Assembly: GCF_019204025.1 (NCBI RefSeq)
Contig: NZ_JAGSPB010000001.1
Location: 620,001 to 684,000 of the forward strand
Length of the DNA: 64,000 nucleotides
Direction of reading: 5' to 3'
Source: Erythrobacter ani
GTDB taxonomy: Bacteria > Pseudomonadota > Alphaproteobacteria > Sphingomonadales > Sphingomonadaceae
The notes beneath the pieces are model-generated. The model searched no databases and was not told the DNA's origin. It saw only the letters and a program-made list of their open reading frames with translations. Positions 53,901 to 63,363 of this stretch are shown piece by piece (the first letter of the stretch is position 1; each line of letters starts with the position of its first letter). The position numbers were made by a program, and so were the translations under genes.

Positions 53901-54548
53901 ATGATGGCATCCAGGCCCCGCAAACCCCGCACCAGGCTCGATCCTGCAGAGCGCCGCAAGCTGATCCTCGATCACGCCGCCGAAGTGGTCGGCCGCGACG
54001 GCGTCGCGGCGATCTCCATGGAATCGATCGGGCAGGCCGCAGGAGTCAGCAAATCGCTGGTGTACAATTACTTCCCCAATCTCAACGAGCTACTCAGCGA
54101 GCTGCTCGAGCGAGAACTGCGGATGCTCCGGCGTGAGCAGAGCAAGGCCGCCCAAGGTGCCGATACGTTCGAAGGGCTCGTTCGCGGGATCACGCACGCC
54201 TACATCAAATATATCGATGAGCGCGGTCTGATCATCGACCGTTTGCAGGCGGAACCCAGTGTCAGTGCGGTACACGACCCGACCGAATATGGGCGCGATG
54301 CCGCGGTCGATTATCTCGCGGACATCATCGGCAAGCACTTCGGCCTTCCGCCCGATATCGCGCAGGCCGCCATCGATATCAGTTTCGGCCTTCCCGCATC
54401 GGCAGGCATGTACCTGCTGCGCGACAAGAGCCGCCATTCGATGACATGGCAGCAGGTCGAGGATATCACGGTGACGATGATCGTCGGCGCGATCATGGCG
54501 CTGAAGGACGATTATGTCCTAAACCGGCAGTCGCTCCGCGCAGACTGA
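53901..54548 (+). CDS. TetR-family transcriptional regulator
   Basis: About 215 aa (ATG 53901; ATG 53904 is equally possible). The N-terminal HTH is clear: VAAISMESIGQAAGVSKSLV then YNYFPN (about residues 36-60), with RRKLILDHAAEVVGRDG before it. The C-terminal ligand domain is variable. It follows the quinoprotein-VOC pair by 43 bp on the same strand and is the likely local regulator. Confidence 0.9.
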   Translation: MMASRPRKPRTRLDPAERRKLILDHAAEVVGRDGVAAISMESIGQAAGVSKSLVYNYFPNLNELLSELLERELRMLRREQSKAAQGADTFEGLVRGITHAYIKYIDERGLIIDRLQAEPSVSAVHDPTEYGRDAAVDYLADIIGKHFGLPPDIAQAAIDISFGLPASAGMYLLRDKSRHSMTWQQVEDITVTMIVGAIMALKDDYVLNRQSLRAD

Positions 54549-54555
54549 TGCGCAC

Positions 54556-55101
54556 TCAATTACCGATGCTGCAAAACCGCCCGTTGAAAAAGCCGAGCGC
54601 CCGCGCATGGCGATCCGCAAAGCTTGCGTTCATGGCCTGCACTTCGCCTAGAACGATAGTGTGATCTCCCGCAGGATATGTCTTCCAGCGGCGACATTCG
54701 ATCGTCGCCAACGCGCCGCGCAGGACAGGGATTCCACGCCCAGTCCATTCGAAATCGCCATGATTGAGCGCTGAATCGCCCCGCGCGGCGTAGCGGCGGG
54801 CAATGACCTGCTGGCCTTCACAGAGTATGCTGAACGCGAATTCCTCGGCGCCTGCATAATCGGCAAACTGACTGGACGCATTTTGCAGGCTCCAACTCAC
54901 TAGCATCGGTTCAAGCGATACCGATACAAGTGAATTGATCGTCATCCCGGAAATCGGCGGGTGCTCGCTCCCGTCGTTTTCCCCAAACGACACCACGCAA
55001 ACGCCTGTCGCAAACAAGCCCATGAGCTTGCGGAACTCGGTCTCGCCGACCGGGTCTGCGGGTAGGATTTCGGACAAAAATGGATCTCCGCGTCGGAACA
55101 T
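54556..55101 (-). CDS. Flavin reductase-like (FMN-binding split-barrel) protein
   Basis: From the ATG of MFRRGDPFLSEIL this is 181 aa. Flavin-reductase motifs: FRKLMGLFATGVCVVSF, GMTINSLVSVSLEP, SSQFADY, and HTIVLGEVQ near the end. Such proteins supply FMNH2 or FADH2 to two-component monooxygenases. No monooxygenase is adjacent. A much longer same-frame reading extends antisense to nhaA and is not coding. Confidence 0.85.
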   Translation of the reverse strand: MFRRGDPFLSEILPADPVGETEFRKLMGLFATGVCVVSFGENDGSEHPPISGMTINSLVSVSLEPMLVSWSLQNASSQFADYAGAEEFAFSILCEGQQVIARRYAARGDSALNHGDFEWTGRGIPVLRGALATIECRRWKTYPAGDHTIVLGEVQAMNASFADRHARALGFFNGRFCSIGN

Positions 55102-55305
55102 CTTGTGCAAACGGCGTCTGGCACCGCGCGTTCCCCTACAGCAGTACGTTTGCCAGTCAAAATTGCAGTGCGGGCGCATTTCCACTTGCCGTGGAGAATT
55201 AGACCGCGAAAATCGTGTCAATGGGCCCGATTTGCGGGCACCAATGGCGCTGTCGCACGTTGCAGACCCAAGGACAATTGCATCTTTCCTAGAGGACCGG
55301 GAACC

Positions 55306-56514
55306 ATGATTGATCGGGTGGGCGCTGCGCTGAAAGACTTCCTCAAGCAGGAGAGCGCCGGAGGCATAGTCCTCATCGTCGCTGCGCTGCTTGCGCTGGT
55401 GATCGCCAATTCGCCTGCCGCAAGCGCATATTTCGGCACGCTCGAGACAAAGCTGAACCTGTCTTACGGCAGCTTCGAAATCGACAAGCCGCTGCTCCTG
55501 TGGATCAATGACGGTCTGATGGCGATCTTCTTCTTCCTCATCGGGCTCGAGGTGAAACGCGAAGTGCTGGAAGGCCAGCTTTCCAGCTGGAACAAGGCTT
55601 CGTTGCCACTGGTCGCCGCGATTGGAGGCATGGCAATCCCGGCGCTGATCTTCGTCGCATTCAACTGGAACTCGCCCGAGACAATCGATGGCTGGGCTAT
55701 CCCCGCCGCGACCGATATCGCCTTTGCACTGGGGATCCTGTCGCTGCTCGGTCCGCGCGTTCCCGTCGCACTCAAAGCTTTGCTGCTGGCTGTCGCGGTG
55801 ATCGACGATATCGGCGCGATCACCATCATCGCGCTCTTTTATTCTGGCGAGCTCAAGATCGATATGCTCATCGGCGCGGGCATCACGCTCGCGGCACTGG
55901 CAATTATCGGGCGACTGAAATTCGGCTCGCGCATTCCGTATACGCTGCTCACCGTACTGATGTGGGTATTCGTGCTCAAATCCGGGGTCCACGCAACGCT
56001 GGCCGGTGTCGCCGCCGCGATGACGGTCCCGATGGTCGCCCGCAATGGAGAGCGGCTGCTGGAGAAAATGGAGCACGGCCTGCACAGCTGGGTCGCATTC
56101 CTCATCATCCCAATTTTCGGGTTCGCGAATGCCGGCGTAACGCTGATCGGCCTGTCGCCATCGGACCTGCTTGAACCGCTGCCGCTGGGCATTGCGCTCG
56201 GCCTGCTCATTGGCAAGCAGATCGGCATCTTCGGGTTTGCCTATGTCGGTGTGAAGATGGGCATCGCAACCCTTCCGGAAAAAGTGAACTGGAGGCAAAT
56301 TCACGGCCTGTCACTACTAGCCGCCATCGGTTTCACCATGAGCCTGTTTATCGGCAACCTGGCCTTTGCCGATCCGGCTCAGATCGACGCGGTGAAGCTG
56401 GGAGTGCTGGCTGGATCGCTGGTCGCAGCGGTGTCCGGTTTCTTCCTGCTCAAGGTCGCGCTGCCCGATGCCCCTGCCGAAGAACCGGCAGGCGAGCCGG
56501 TACCCGTCACCTGA
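55306..56514 (+). CDS. nhaA: Na+/H+ antiporter NhaA
   Basis: This 402-aa protein has 12 helices. Family markers: NDGLMAIFFFLIGLEVKRE, AATDIAFALGILSLLG, and the sodium-binding aspartate pair in VIDDIGAITIIALFYS. The start at 55306 (MIDRVGAALKDFL) has agagga upstream. It exchanges sodium for protons across the inner membrane for pH and salt tolerance, in keeping with a marine lifestyle. Confidence 0.95.
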   Translation: MIDRVGAALKDFLKQESAGGIVLIVAALLALVIANSPAASAYFGTLETKLNLSYGSFEIDKPLLLWINDGLMAIFFFLIGLEVKREVLEGQLSSWNKASLPLVAAIGGMAIPALIFVAFNWNSPETIDGWAIPAATDIAFALGILSLLGPRVPVALKALLLAVAVIDDIGAITIIALFYSGELKIDMLIGAGITLAALAIIGRLKFGSRIPYTLLTVLMWVFVLKSGVHATLAGVAAAMTVPMVARNGERLLEKMEHGLHSWVAFLIIPIFGFANAGVTLIGLSPSDLLEPLPLGIALGLLIGKQIGIFGFAYVGVKMGIATLPEKVNWRQIHGLSLLAAIGFTMSLFIGNLAFADPAQIDAVKLGVLAGSLVAAVSGFFLLKVALPDAPAEEPAGEPVPVT

Positions 56515-56517
56515 TCG

Positions 56518-57384
56518 ATGAAGCCGGCTGCGCGAACCATCGAGGTCAACGGGATCAAGCTCGCCTATTTCGAATGGCGTGCAAAGCCAGGTAATCAGGA
56601 ACCCGCGCTCGTCTTCGCCCACGCGACCGGGTTTCACGCGCGGGTCTGGGACGCGATAATCGAGCATTTTCCGGACCGGCGAGTTCTCTCCCTCGACCTG
56701 CGCGGGCATGGCCGTTCGACCGGCGACCCCATCGATCACTGGCAAACCATGTCGCGCGATGTCGGAGCGTTCCTGAAGCAACTCCGCATTCGCCGCGCGA
56801 TCGGCATCGGGCATTCGATGGGCGCCCATACCCTGCTCCAATGCGCCGCCGATATGCCAGACGCGTTCAGCCGCCTGGTCCTGTTTGATCCGGTCATCCT
56901 CGCGCCCGAATTCTATGCCGCGGGTGCCCCGCTTTTCACATCAGACGCGCCGCATCCGGCGATCCGCCGAAAGCGAGACTTCGACAGCGTAGAGTCCATG
57001 ATCGAGCGATTTGGTTCGCGCGATCCCTATGATCTGTTCGAGCCGAGGGTGTTCGAGGATTACTGCCGCTATGGTCTTCTCCCGACGTCGGACGGAGCCA
57101 AATGCGAGCTTGCGTGCCTGCCGGAAATGGAAGCGAGCGTCTACGCCTCAAGCCGCAGCAATACCGGCATTCACGAGGCCGCGAGGCAGGTGGACATCCC
57201 CACCCTGATCGTGCGCGCGAAACAGACCGATTTGCAAGACTTCAAATCGTCGCCGACCTGGCCTGAGCTTGCCTCCACCATGCCGAAAGGCACCGACCTT
57301 TACCGGCCAGACCGCACCCATTTTCACCCGTTTGAAGACCCCGCCGATGCGGCTGCAATCATCGAACGGGCGATTAGCGAATAG
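56518..57384 (+). CDS. Alpha/beta hydrolase
   Basis: This 288-aa cytosolic enzyme has FAHATGFHARVWDAI, SLDLRGHGRSTGDP, nucleophile elbow GIGHSMGAHTLL (Ser100) and a C-terminal RPDRTHFHPFEDP that supplies the histidine. It starts 3 nt after nhaA. Substrate unknown; a carboxylesterase or ester-bond hydrolase is likely. Confidence 0.85.
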   Translation: MKPAARTIEVNGIKLAYFEWRAKPGNQEPALVFAHATGFHARVWDAIIEHFPDRRVLSLDLRGHGRSTGDPIDHWQTMSRDVGAFLKQLRIRRAIGIGHSMGAHTLLQCAADMPDAFSRLVLFDPVILAPEFYAAGAPLFTSDAPHPAIRRKRDFDSVESMIERFGSRDPYDLFEPRVFEDYCRYGLLPTSDGAKCELACLPEMEASVYASSRSNTGIHEAARQVDIPTLIVRAKQTDLQDFKSSPTWPELASTMPKGTDLYRPDRTHFHPFEDPADAAAIIERAISE

Positions 57385-57385
57385 C

Positions 57386-60300
57386 TCAATCTTCCCACCA
57401 ATAGGCACGCCTCTGGGCATCGCCCGTGGCTACCTCGTTCATTGTTGCGGCATCATACAGACGCCCGCCCAGCATCACCTGTTCGATCGTGTCGGAATTG
57501 CGGATGTCCTGGCTCGGATCTTCAGACAGGACGAGCAGATCGGCGAGCTTGCCGACTTCGAGGCTGCCGATATCCTTGTCCATACCAAGTGATTGCGCGG
57601 GCGCGATTGTCCCTGCCTTCAGGGCCTCGATAGCGGTCATGCCGCCGCGTGCGAAGCTCCACATTTCCCAATGCGCGGCGATCCCGGCCTGCTGGCCATG
57701 CGCACCGATGGACACCTTAACGCCGCGCTGCGCGAGCTTGTGCGCCTCGCGCGCGGCATCGTCATCGACGAAGGCCCAGTCCGGTGCCTTCGTCCGGCGC
57801 GCGCTGGAAGCGAGCAGGTGCTTCGGACTGGTGTGAACCAGCAGCGGATGATCGAACACGTCGGTTTCCTGCCGCCAGTACGGATCACCAGCCAGCCCCC
57901 CAAAGGTCACGGTGAGGGTCGGCGTGTAGTTCGAGTTCGACTGGCCGAAGAATTGCAGCACGTCTTCGTAAAACACTTCTCCGGGTACATTGTGTTCGAT
58001 GGTCGAATTGCCATCCGCCACGAGGTTCATGTCCATCCCGAACAACGATCCACCCTCAGCCACGACGAGCATGTTCTCCTCGGCTGCTGCGCGGGCGACC
58101 ATCTGGCGCTGTTCGCGCCGAGGCTGGTTGTAGTTCTTGACCGAGATGCCGCCCTGCGCCTTGATCCGGCGGACATGTGCAAGGGCATCGTCGTAGGTGT
58201 CGACCCGCGCATAGATGCTTGGTGCCTTGGCACCGTAGATAATCTCGCCCGTCGAGAAAATGCGCGGGGCAAGCAGCTTGCCCGCTTGCTGCCGTTCGGC
58301 AGAGGCGAAGATGTGGCTCGCGCTGTTCGACGGATCGTGGATCGTCGTCACTCCCAGCGCCAGGTCCTGGACCAGCCGCCAGTTCTGCTGCGGGATGAGA
58401 TCGCCGGTACCCTGCGGCCCGTGCGCGTGGGCATCGACGAGGCCGGGCATGATGGTCTTGCCGCTCGCATCGACCGTAATCGCTCCGTCCGGGACGGTCA
58501 CTTCGCTTGCGGATCCGATCGCGGTGATCCGGTCGCCCTGTATCACGATGAAACCGTTTTCGATGACACCGGGGTCTTGGGCATCAAGACCAGCAGCCAT
58601 CGTCAGCAGACGCGCTCCGGTGATGGCCACAGTGCTGCTTGGCTTGTCTGCGGCGACTGTGATCGCCATCTGGATGCCGGATCCAGGCGGCGAATAAGCA
58701 GCGCCGTCATTTCCGTTGCCTTTGGGCGCGCTGGAAAAGAAATCGGATACCTGAGCGCGCATCAATTCCGGTCCCATCGACCAGAACAATGTCTCCCCTC
58801 CGCCTGACCAGCCGAGGTAGTCAGCGCCGCCTTCGCTCACTTTGGTAACTGGCAGCGCGCCGCCCTGTTCACTGACATCGACCGGCTTCCCGCCAGGTAT
58901 GACGGGCATGGCGAACACTTCGTAGTTCTGCCGAAAGGCAATAGTCCGTCCATCGGGCGCAATGCGGAAATCGTTGGCCAGCTCACCGCGAGCGTGCGTG
59001 CGTTTCGCCTCTCCGCTCAAATCGGTGGATTGCAGCACGAGCTTGCCGCCGCTCGCCACGTTCATGAATATTCGCCCCGTGTCGGTGGTGAATTGCGGGT
59101 TCGAACCCGAACCGGTCACGCGGCTTGTCTCCCCGCCGCCCACGGGAACTGTGAAGATGCCGGTATTATCCGAGTATTCTGGCGCAGTGAGATAGCCGCC
59201 GGAGCGCTTCTCGAAAGCGAGCATTCGCCCGTCAGGCGAAAAGGCCGGGTTCGCGTAATGGCCCGGTTTAGAGGTGACCGTCTGCGCGTTTCCTCCATTC
59301 GCATCGGCGACAATAATTTCGCCCAGTCCTTCGTCGGTCCAGCGCACGAATGCGAGGCGAGATCCGTTACGGCTGAACGCCGGAAACGCCTCGATCGCAT
59401 CGCTGCCATCTCCGGTAAGCGGACGCGGCGCATCGTGGCCCCTCGCCGACTTCGTATAGAGCTTGCCCAGCGCTTCGAACACGACGCGCGTACCATCGGG
59501 CGACAGCGTGCCGAATTTTGCCATTTTAGTGGTGAAGCGGTCGGGCGCGACGTCGATGACGGGGTGCGGCGCATCGGCAATGCCACGCGTATCGTTCACC
59601 GTGAACGGGATCTCGGCAAAGTTCGCTCCATCACGGTCGATCCGGTTGAGTTTCCCCCCTGCCCAGAACACGATGCTGGCGCTATCCGGCGTCCAGTCCA
59701 TATTGGGATAGACCCCGGTCACCGCCCAGGTTTCCTGCACATCCTGATCGAGTTCGCCGTAAATCATCCGCTCGGCACCGCTGGCAATATCCTTGATCCA
59801 CAGCTGGCTTTGATCCTTGTCCCGCCGCACGAAGGCGATCTCGCTGCCATCGGGCGAAGGCGCAGGGCGCACCGCGCCGCCAAAGCCATCGACTGCGGTC
59901 GTGACCTCGCCGGTTTCGAGATCATATTTCTCGATCGCGAAGATTCCGCTGTTGGAATCCTGCGCATAGATGAAGGTATTCCCGTCAGTGGTGTTGCGCG
60001 TGTAATAAATCGCACTGCCATCTGGCGCGAAGGTGGGCTCGCCCAGCTCCTTTTGCAGAGCTTCGTCGGCGCGCTCGACCACCTGCACGCCGCCCCCGCC
60101 GGAGACGTGGTACATCCAGATTTCGCCCGTACCGAGCGAGCGCTGGGTGGTGAAATGCTTCTTTGCGGCGATGAAACGCCCGTCGGGCGACCAGGTCGGC
60201 TGGTTGAGGAGGCGGAATTCCTCTTTCGTCACCTGCCGTTTGTCGGAACCGTTGCTGTTCATGACCCAGATATTGTCGCCGCCGCCGCGATCCGAGGTGA

Positions 60301-60622
60301 AAGCGATGCGCGAGCCGTCGGGCGAAAAGCGTGGGTGCACCTCCCATGCAAGCCCCTCTGCGATGCGGGTGGGAGTGCCTCCTGAGATCGGCATGGTGTA
60401 GATATCGCCGAGCAGGGCAAAGGCGATGGTCCGCCCATCGGGAGAGACGTCAACATCCATCCAGGTGCCTTCATCGGTCTGGATCTGCACCTGTTCGATG
60501 GTGGCCCCCCTGGGCGCCATAATGTCCCACTTCGCGTCCTTGCCCTCGTGATTATCGGCGAAGGCTGCTGCCGGAATTGTAAGCATAGAGCCTGCAAGAA
60601 GTGCGGTGGTGATTTGGCGCAT
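57386..60622 (-). CDS. Secreted TolB-like beta-propeller / amidohydrolase fusion
   Basis: This 1,078-aa protein has a signal peptide (IPAAAFA), about 600 residues of PD40/TolB-type blades (e.g. VSPDGRTIAFALLGDIYTMP, FSPDGSRIAFTSDRGG), and a C-terminal amidohydrolase domain (MPGLVDAHAHGPQGTG, KVSIGAHGQQAGIAAHWEMW, MDKDIGSLEVGKLADLLVL). The HxH motif is present. It is an exported hydrolase of peptides or amides; the substrate is unknown. Convergent with the alpha/beta hydrolase. Confidence 0.88.
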   Translation of the reverse strand: MRQITTALLAGSMLTIPAAAFADNHEGKDAKWDIMAPRGATIEQVQIQTDEGTWMDVDVSPDGRTIAFALLGDIYTMPISGGTPTRIAEGLAWEVHPRFSPDGSRIAFTSDRGGGDNIWVMNSNGSDKRQVTKEEFRLLNQPTWSPDGRFIAAKKHFTTQRSLGTGEIWMYHVSGGGGVQVVERADEALQKELGEPTFAPDGSAIYYTRNTTDGNTFIYAQDSNSGIFAIEKYDLETGEVTTAVDGFGGAVRPAPSPDGSEIAFVRRDKDQSQLWIKDIASGAERMIYGELDQDVQETWAVTGVYPNMDWTPDSASIVFWAGGKLNRIDRDGANFAEIPFTVNDTRGIADAPHPVIDVAPDRFTTKMAKFGTLSPDGTRVVFEALGKLYTKSARGHDAPRPLTGDGSDAIEAFPAFSRNGSRLAFVRWTDEGLGEIIVADANGGNAQTVTSKPGHYANPAFSPDGRMLAFEKRSGGYLTAPEYSDNTGIFTVPVGGGETSRVTGSGSNPQFTTDTGRIFMNVASGGKLVLQSTDLSGEAKRTHARGELANDFRIAPDGRTIAFRQNYEVFAMPVIPGGKPVDVSEQGGALPVTKVSEGGADYLGWSGGGETLFWSMGPELMRAQVSDFFSSAPKGNGNDGAAYSPPGSGIQMAITVAADKPSSTVAITGARLLTMAAGLDAQDPGVIENGFIVIQGDRITAIGSASEVTVPDGAITVDASGKTIMPGLVDAHAHGPQGTGDLIPQQNWRLVQDLALGVTTIHDPSNSASHIFASAERQQAGKLLAPRIFSTGEIIYGAKAPSIYARVDTYDDALAHVRRIKAQGGISVKNYNQPRREQRQMVARAAAEENMLVVAEGGSLFGMDMNLVADGNSTIEHNVPGEVFYEDVLQFFGQSNSNYTPTLTVTFGGLAGDPYWRQETDVFDHPLLVHTSPKHLLASSARRTKAPDWAFVDDDAAREAHKLAQRGVKVSIGAHGQQAGIAAHWEMWSFARGGMTAIEALKAGTIAPAQSLGMDKDIGSLEVGKLADLLVLSEDPSQDIRNSDTIEQVMLGGRLYDAATMNEVATGDAQRRAYWWED

Positions 60623-60791
60623 CAGATTATTCTCCCCAGTCCGACCCGGAGACTAGCGGCGAGAAACGATATTGCTAGGGGGAGCAGGCACCCCGTTTGA
60701 TTGACACGCCCTGCGCTTTTCTTTCAAACGCTATGCGGGGCGCGTTCCAACGGGGGAACGGAACATTTCATACGATCAAAAACCGCCACGC

Positions 60792-62078
60792 GTGGTCGGG
60801 CTTGGCGGGGCGATCCTGACCAGTCTCAATGGCGTTGTAGGGTCGGGCATCTTTGCCTTGCCCGCACTGCTGTTTGCGGCGGCAGGATCGTTTTCGCCTG
60901 TCGCGATCCTGATATTTGCATGCCTGTATGGCAGCGTATTGCTGGTCGTCGCCAAACTTTCGACGGTATTCCGACAATCCGGCGGCGCGCAACTTTACAC
61001 CGAGCATGCGTTCGGCCCGGCGGTCGGGTTCCAGGTCGGATGGTTCTCGCTCGCAGTGAACATGTCTGCGGCAGCGGCCAACTTTCACGTGCTCGTTTCA
61101 TATGTCGCGGCGATTTTTCCGTTCTTCGATGATCCGGCCATTCGGCTCGTGACCATGACTGCCTTGATCCTCGTATTCACATCGATCAGCGTCAGCGGTG
61201 CAGCCCGTTCGATCAGGGCTCTCGCCATCGGGACCGTGCTGAAAATCGGCCCGATCGCACTGCTTGTAGCCATTGGCTTTGCGCAGAACGGAGTGCCCGT
61301 AGAGGTAAACCTGCCTACTTTCAGCAATTTCGAATCCGTTGCGCTCTTGCTCGCCTTCGCCTTTTCAGGCTGCGACGTCGCGGTTTATGCCGCCGGAGAG
61401 GCAAAGGAGCCGCGAAAGACGATGACCCGTGCGTTGATGCTCAATCTCGGCGGCGTCGCAATCTTCTATGCATTGGTCCAACTTGCTTACGCCGCGACTG
61501 CGCCTGATCCCACAGCAGTCGATATTCCGCTCGCAGCGATGGGCGAAAAACTGCTTGGCCCTGCGGGAAGTTTGATGATCAGTCTCGCCGCGATTTTCTC
61601 TATCGCCACTTACCAGATCAACACATTCTTCCTGATCCCTCGCCTTGCCTACGGAATGGCGCGCAGAGGATTGCTTCCGCACAGTCTTGCCTATCTGTCC
61701 CCTCGCTTCAAATCGCCGGCCGTTGCAATCGCAGCGTTCGCAGCGGTGGTGGCTGCGCTCACGCTATCGGGTACGTTCGAAATCCTCGCCGTACTTGTAG
61801 TCAGCGTCGAACAGCTGGGTTTCCTGGCGGTCATCGCCGCGCTCGTAACCATGTGGCGCCGCAATGACGCGGGACTGCGCAAAACGATGGACTTGCGCTG
61901 GGCCATTATCGTGCCCGTCGCGACCGGGTATATCCTCTGGCTGATGTCGCAGTTGGAGGCGACATCGGTTATTTATATGGGCGTTATGGTGGCGATAGGG
62001 ATCGCCCTTTACTGGCTTTCAAAAAGCTCCGCCGTAAAGCAGGACGGCATCGACCTGCCTGAGGGGCGCAGCTTCTAG
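60792..62078 (+). CDS. APC-superfamily amino acid/amine permease
   Basis: This 428-aa protein has 12 predicted helices. GLGGAILTSLNGVVGSGIFA is the glycine-rich first helix of APC transporters, and LLAFAFSGCDVAVYAAGEAK is the conserved TM6 region. The GTG at 60792 is used; the frame continues upstream (ISYDQKPPR) but shows no better start or ribosome binding site, so the N-terminus is uncertain. The gene ends within 4 bp of the convergent acyl-CoA dehydrogenase. Confidence 0.88.
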   Translation: MVGLGGAILTSLNGVVGSGIFALPALLFAAAGSFSPVAILIFACLYGSVLLVVAKLSTVFRQSGGAQLYTEHAFGPAVGFQVGWFSLAVNMSAAAANFHVLVSYVAAIFPFFDDPAIRLVTMTALILVFTSISVSGAARSIRALAIGTVLKIGPIALLVAIGFAQNGVPVEVNLPTFSNFESVALLLAFAFSGCDVAVYAAGEAKEPRKTMTRALMLNLGGVAIFYALVQLAYAATAPDPTAVDIPLAAMGEKLLGPAGSLMISLAAIFSIATYQINTFFLIPRLAYGMARRGLLPHSLAYLSPRFKSPAVAIAAFAAVVAALTLSGTFEILAVLVVSVEQLGFLAVIAALVTMWRRNDAGLRKTMDLRWAIIVPVATGYILWLMSQLEATSVIYMGVMVAIGIALYWLSKSSAVKQDGIDLPEGRSF

Positions 62079-63361
62079 CCCATCGTCCCCTTCTTCGGCC
62101 CGAGATACCCGAACAGGTAGGCCGCCACTTTCCGCATCTGGATTTCTTCGGAGCCCTCCGTGATCCGATAGCGGCGGTGATGGCGGTAGATGTGCTCGAA
62201 CGGTTTGTGCCGTGAATAGCCGATTCCGCCATGCACCTGCATCGCGCGGTCGGCGGCTTCGCACACCAGCCGGTTCGCCCAGTAATTGCACATCGAGACC
62301 TTGTCGGAGATCGTGCGCTCGATCTCTTCGTGTGGCATGTTGTCCATCTCCCACGCGGTCTTGAGGATCAGCAGGCGCAGCATCTCGCACTGTGTGGCGA
62401 GCTCGACCATTGGGAACTGGATCGCCTGGTTCTTCGACAGCGCCTCGCCAAAAGGTTTGCGGGTCCGCGCATATCTAACGCTCTCATCGACGCAGAATTG
62501 CGCCGCGCCGCAGCTCGACGCCGCCTGCCGGATGCGGTTCTGGTGGACAAAGCTCTGCGCCAGCGCAAGGCCGCGCCCTTCGACGCCTAGAATCGCGCTG
62601 TCAGGCACCCAGACGTCCTTGATCGAGAGGCGCGGATGGTCGGTGGGCATGTTGAAGGTCCACATCCATTCCTCGATCTCCAGGCCTTCGGTCGGATTGG
62701 GGACGAGGAGGCAGGTGATCCCGCTCGCATCGCCCGCTTCACCGGACGTGCGACAGAACATCGCGCAATGGGTCGCGACATGCATGCCGGTGATCCACAT
62801 CTTCTCCCCGTTGATGAGCCAGCCATCGATGCCGTCGCGGGTCTCGCGCACCGCGCGGGTTTCCATGTGGGTTGCATCAGAGCCGTGATGTGGTTCTGTG
62901 AGGCCAAAGGCGACGCGGCGCGTGCGTTCAAATCCGCCGAGAATGAATTCCTGCTTTTGCTTCTCTGTCCCCCACTGATCGAACATCGCGACGAAGGGGA
63001 AGTTACCGACGATCGAATGCTCGTTCTGGAGGTCGTTGTGGAGGCCAAGGCCCTTGCGAGCGAAATGGTCGCGTACCACCGCCATCCAGAGGTTCGACCC
63101 GTCCTTGCCACCGTACTTTTTCGGCGCTGAAAACCGCCAGTGTCCGGCCTTGTCGGCACGCCGCGTGGCTTCCTTGAGCAGCTCCTCCCACTCCTCGCGC
63201 GGCAATCCGCCCGCCTCGAAATTCGTCCGCGCGTATTCGCGGCGGTGGTCGAAGAAACGGATATTGTCGTCCTGCTGTTCAAGCGGCTTGATCTCGGCCT
63301 CGATGAAAGCGTCGAGCTCGTCGAGATACGCCTGCAGGTCGGCGGGAATTGCAAAGTCCAT
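62075..63361 (-). CDS. Acyl-CoA dehydrogenase family protein
   Basis: From the ATG of MDFAIPADLQAYLDEL this is 428 aa. FAD/acyl-CoA motifs: FGLTEPHHGSDATHM, INGEKMWITGMHVATHC, RQAASSCGAAQFCVD, and MQVHGGIGYSRHKPFEHIYR near the end. It starts 2 nt after the phosphotransferase stop, so the two are one operon. Such pairs (APH-like kinase plus ACAD) resemble ACAD10/11 and may degrade hydroxy-acyl compounds. Confidence 0.9.
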   Translation of the reverse strand: MDFAIPADLQAYLDELDAFIEAEIKPLEQQDDNIRFFDHRREYARTNFEAGGLPREEWEELLKEATRRADKAGHWRFSAPKKYGGKDGSNLWMAVVRDHFARKGLGLHNDLQNEHSIVGNFPFVAMFDQWGTEKQKQEFILGGFERTRRVAFGLTEPHHGSDATHMETRAVRETRDGIDGWLINGEKMWITGMHVATHCAMFCRTSGEAGDASGITCLLVPNPTEGLEIEEWMWTFNMPTDHPRLSIKDVWVPDSAILGVEGRGLALAQSFVHQNRIRQAASSCGAAQFCVDESVRYARTRKPFGEALSKNQAIQFPMVELATQCEMLRLLILKTAWEMDNMPHEEIERTISDKVSMCNYWANRLVCEAADRAMQVHGGIGYSRHKPFEHIYRHHRRYRITEGSEEIQMRKVAAYLFGYLGPKKGTMG

Positions 63362-63363
63362 TA

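Noticed and set aside
55102..56304. Upstream extension of the flavin reductase frame
   Set aside because: The extension is antisense to nhaA with shadow composition; the flavin reductase fold begins after the ATG at 55101.
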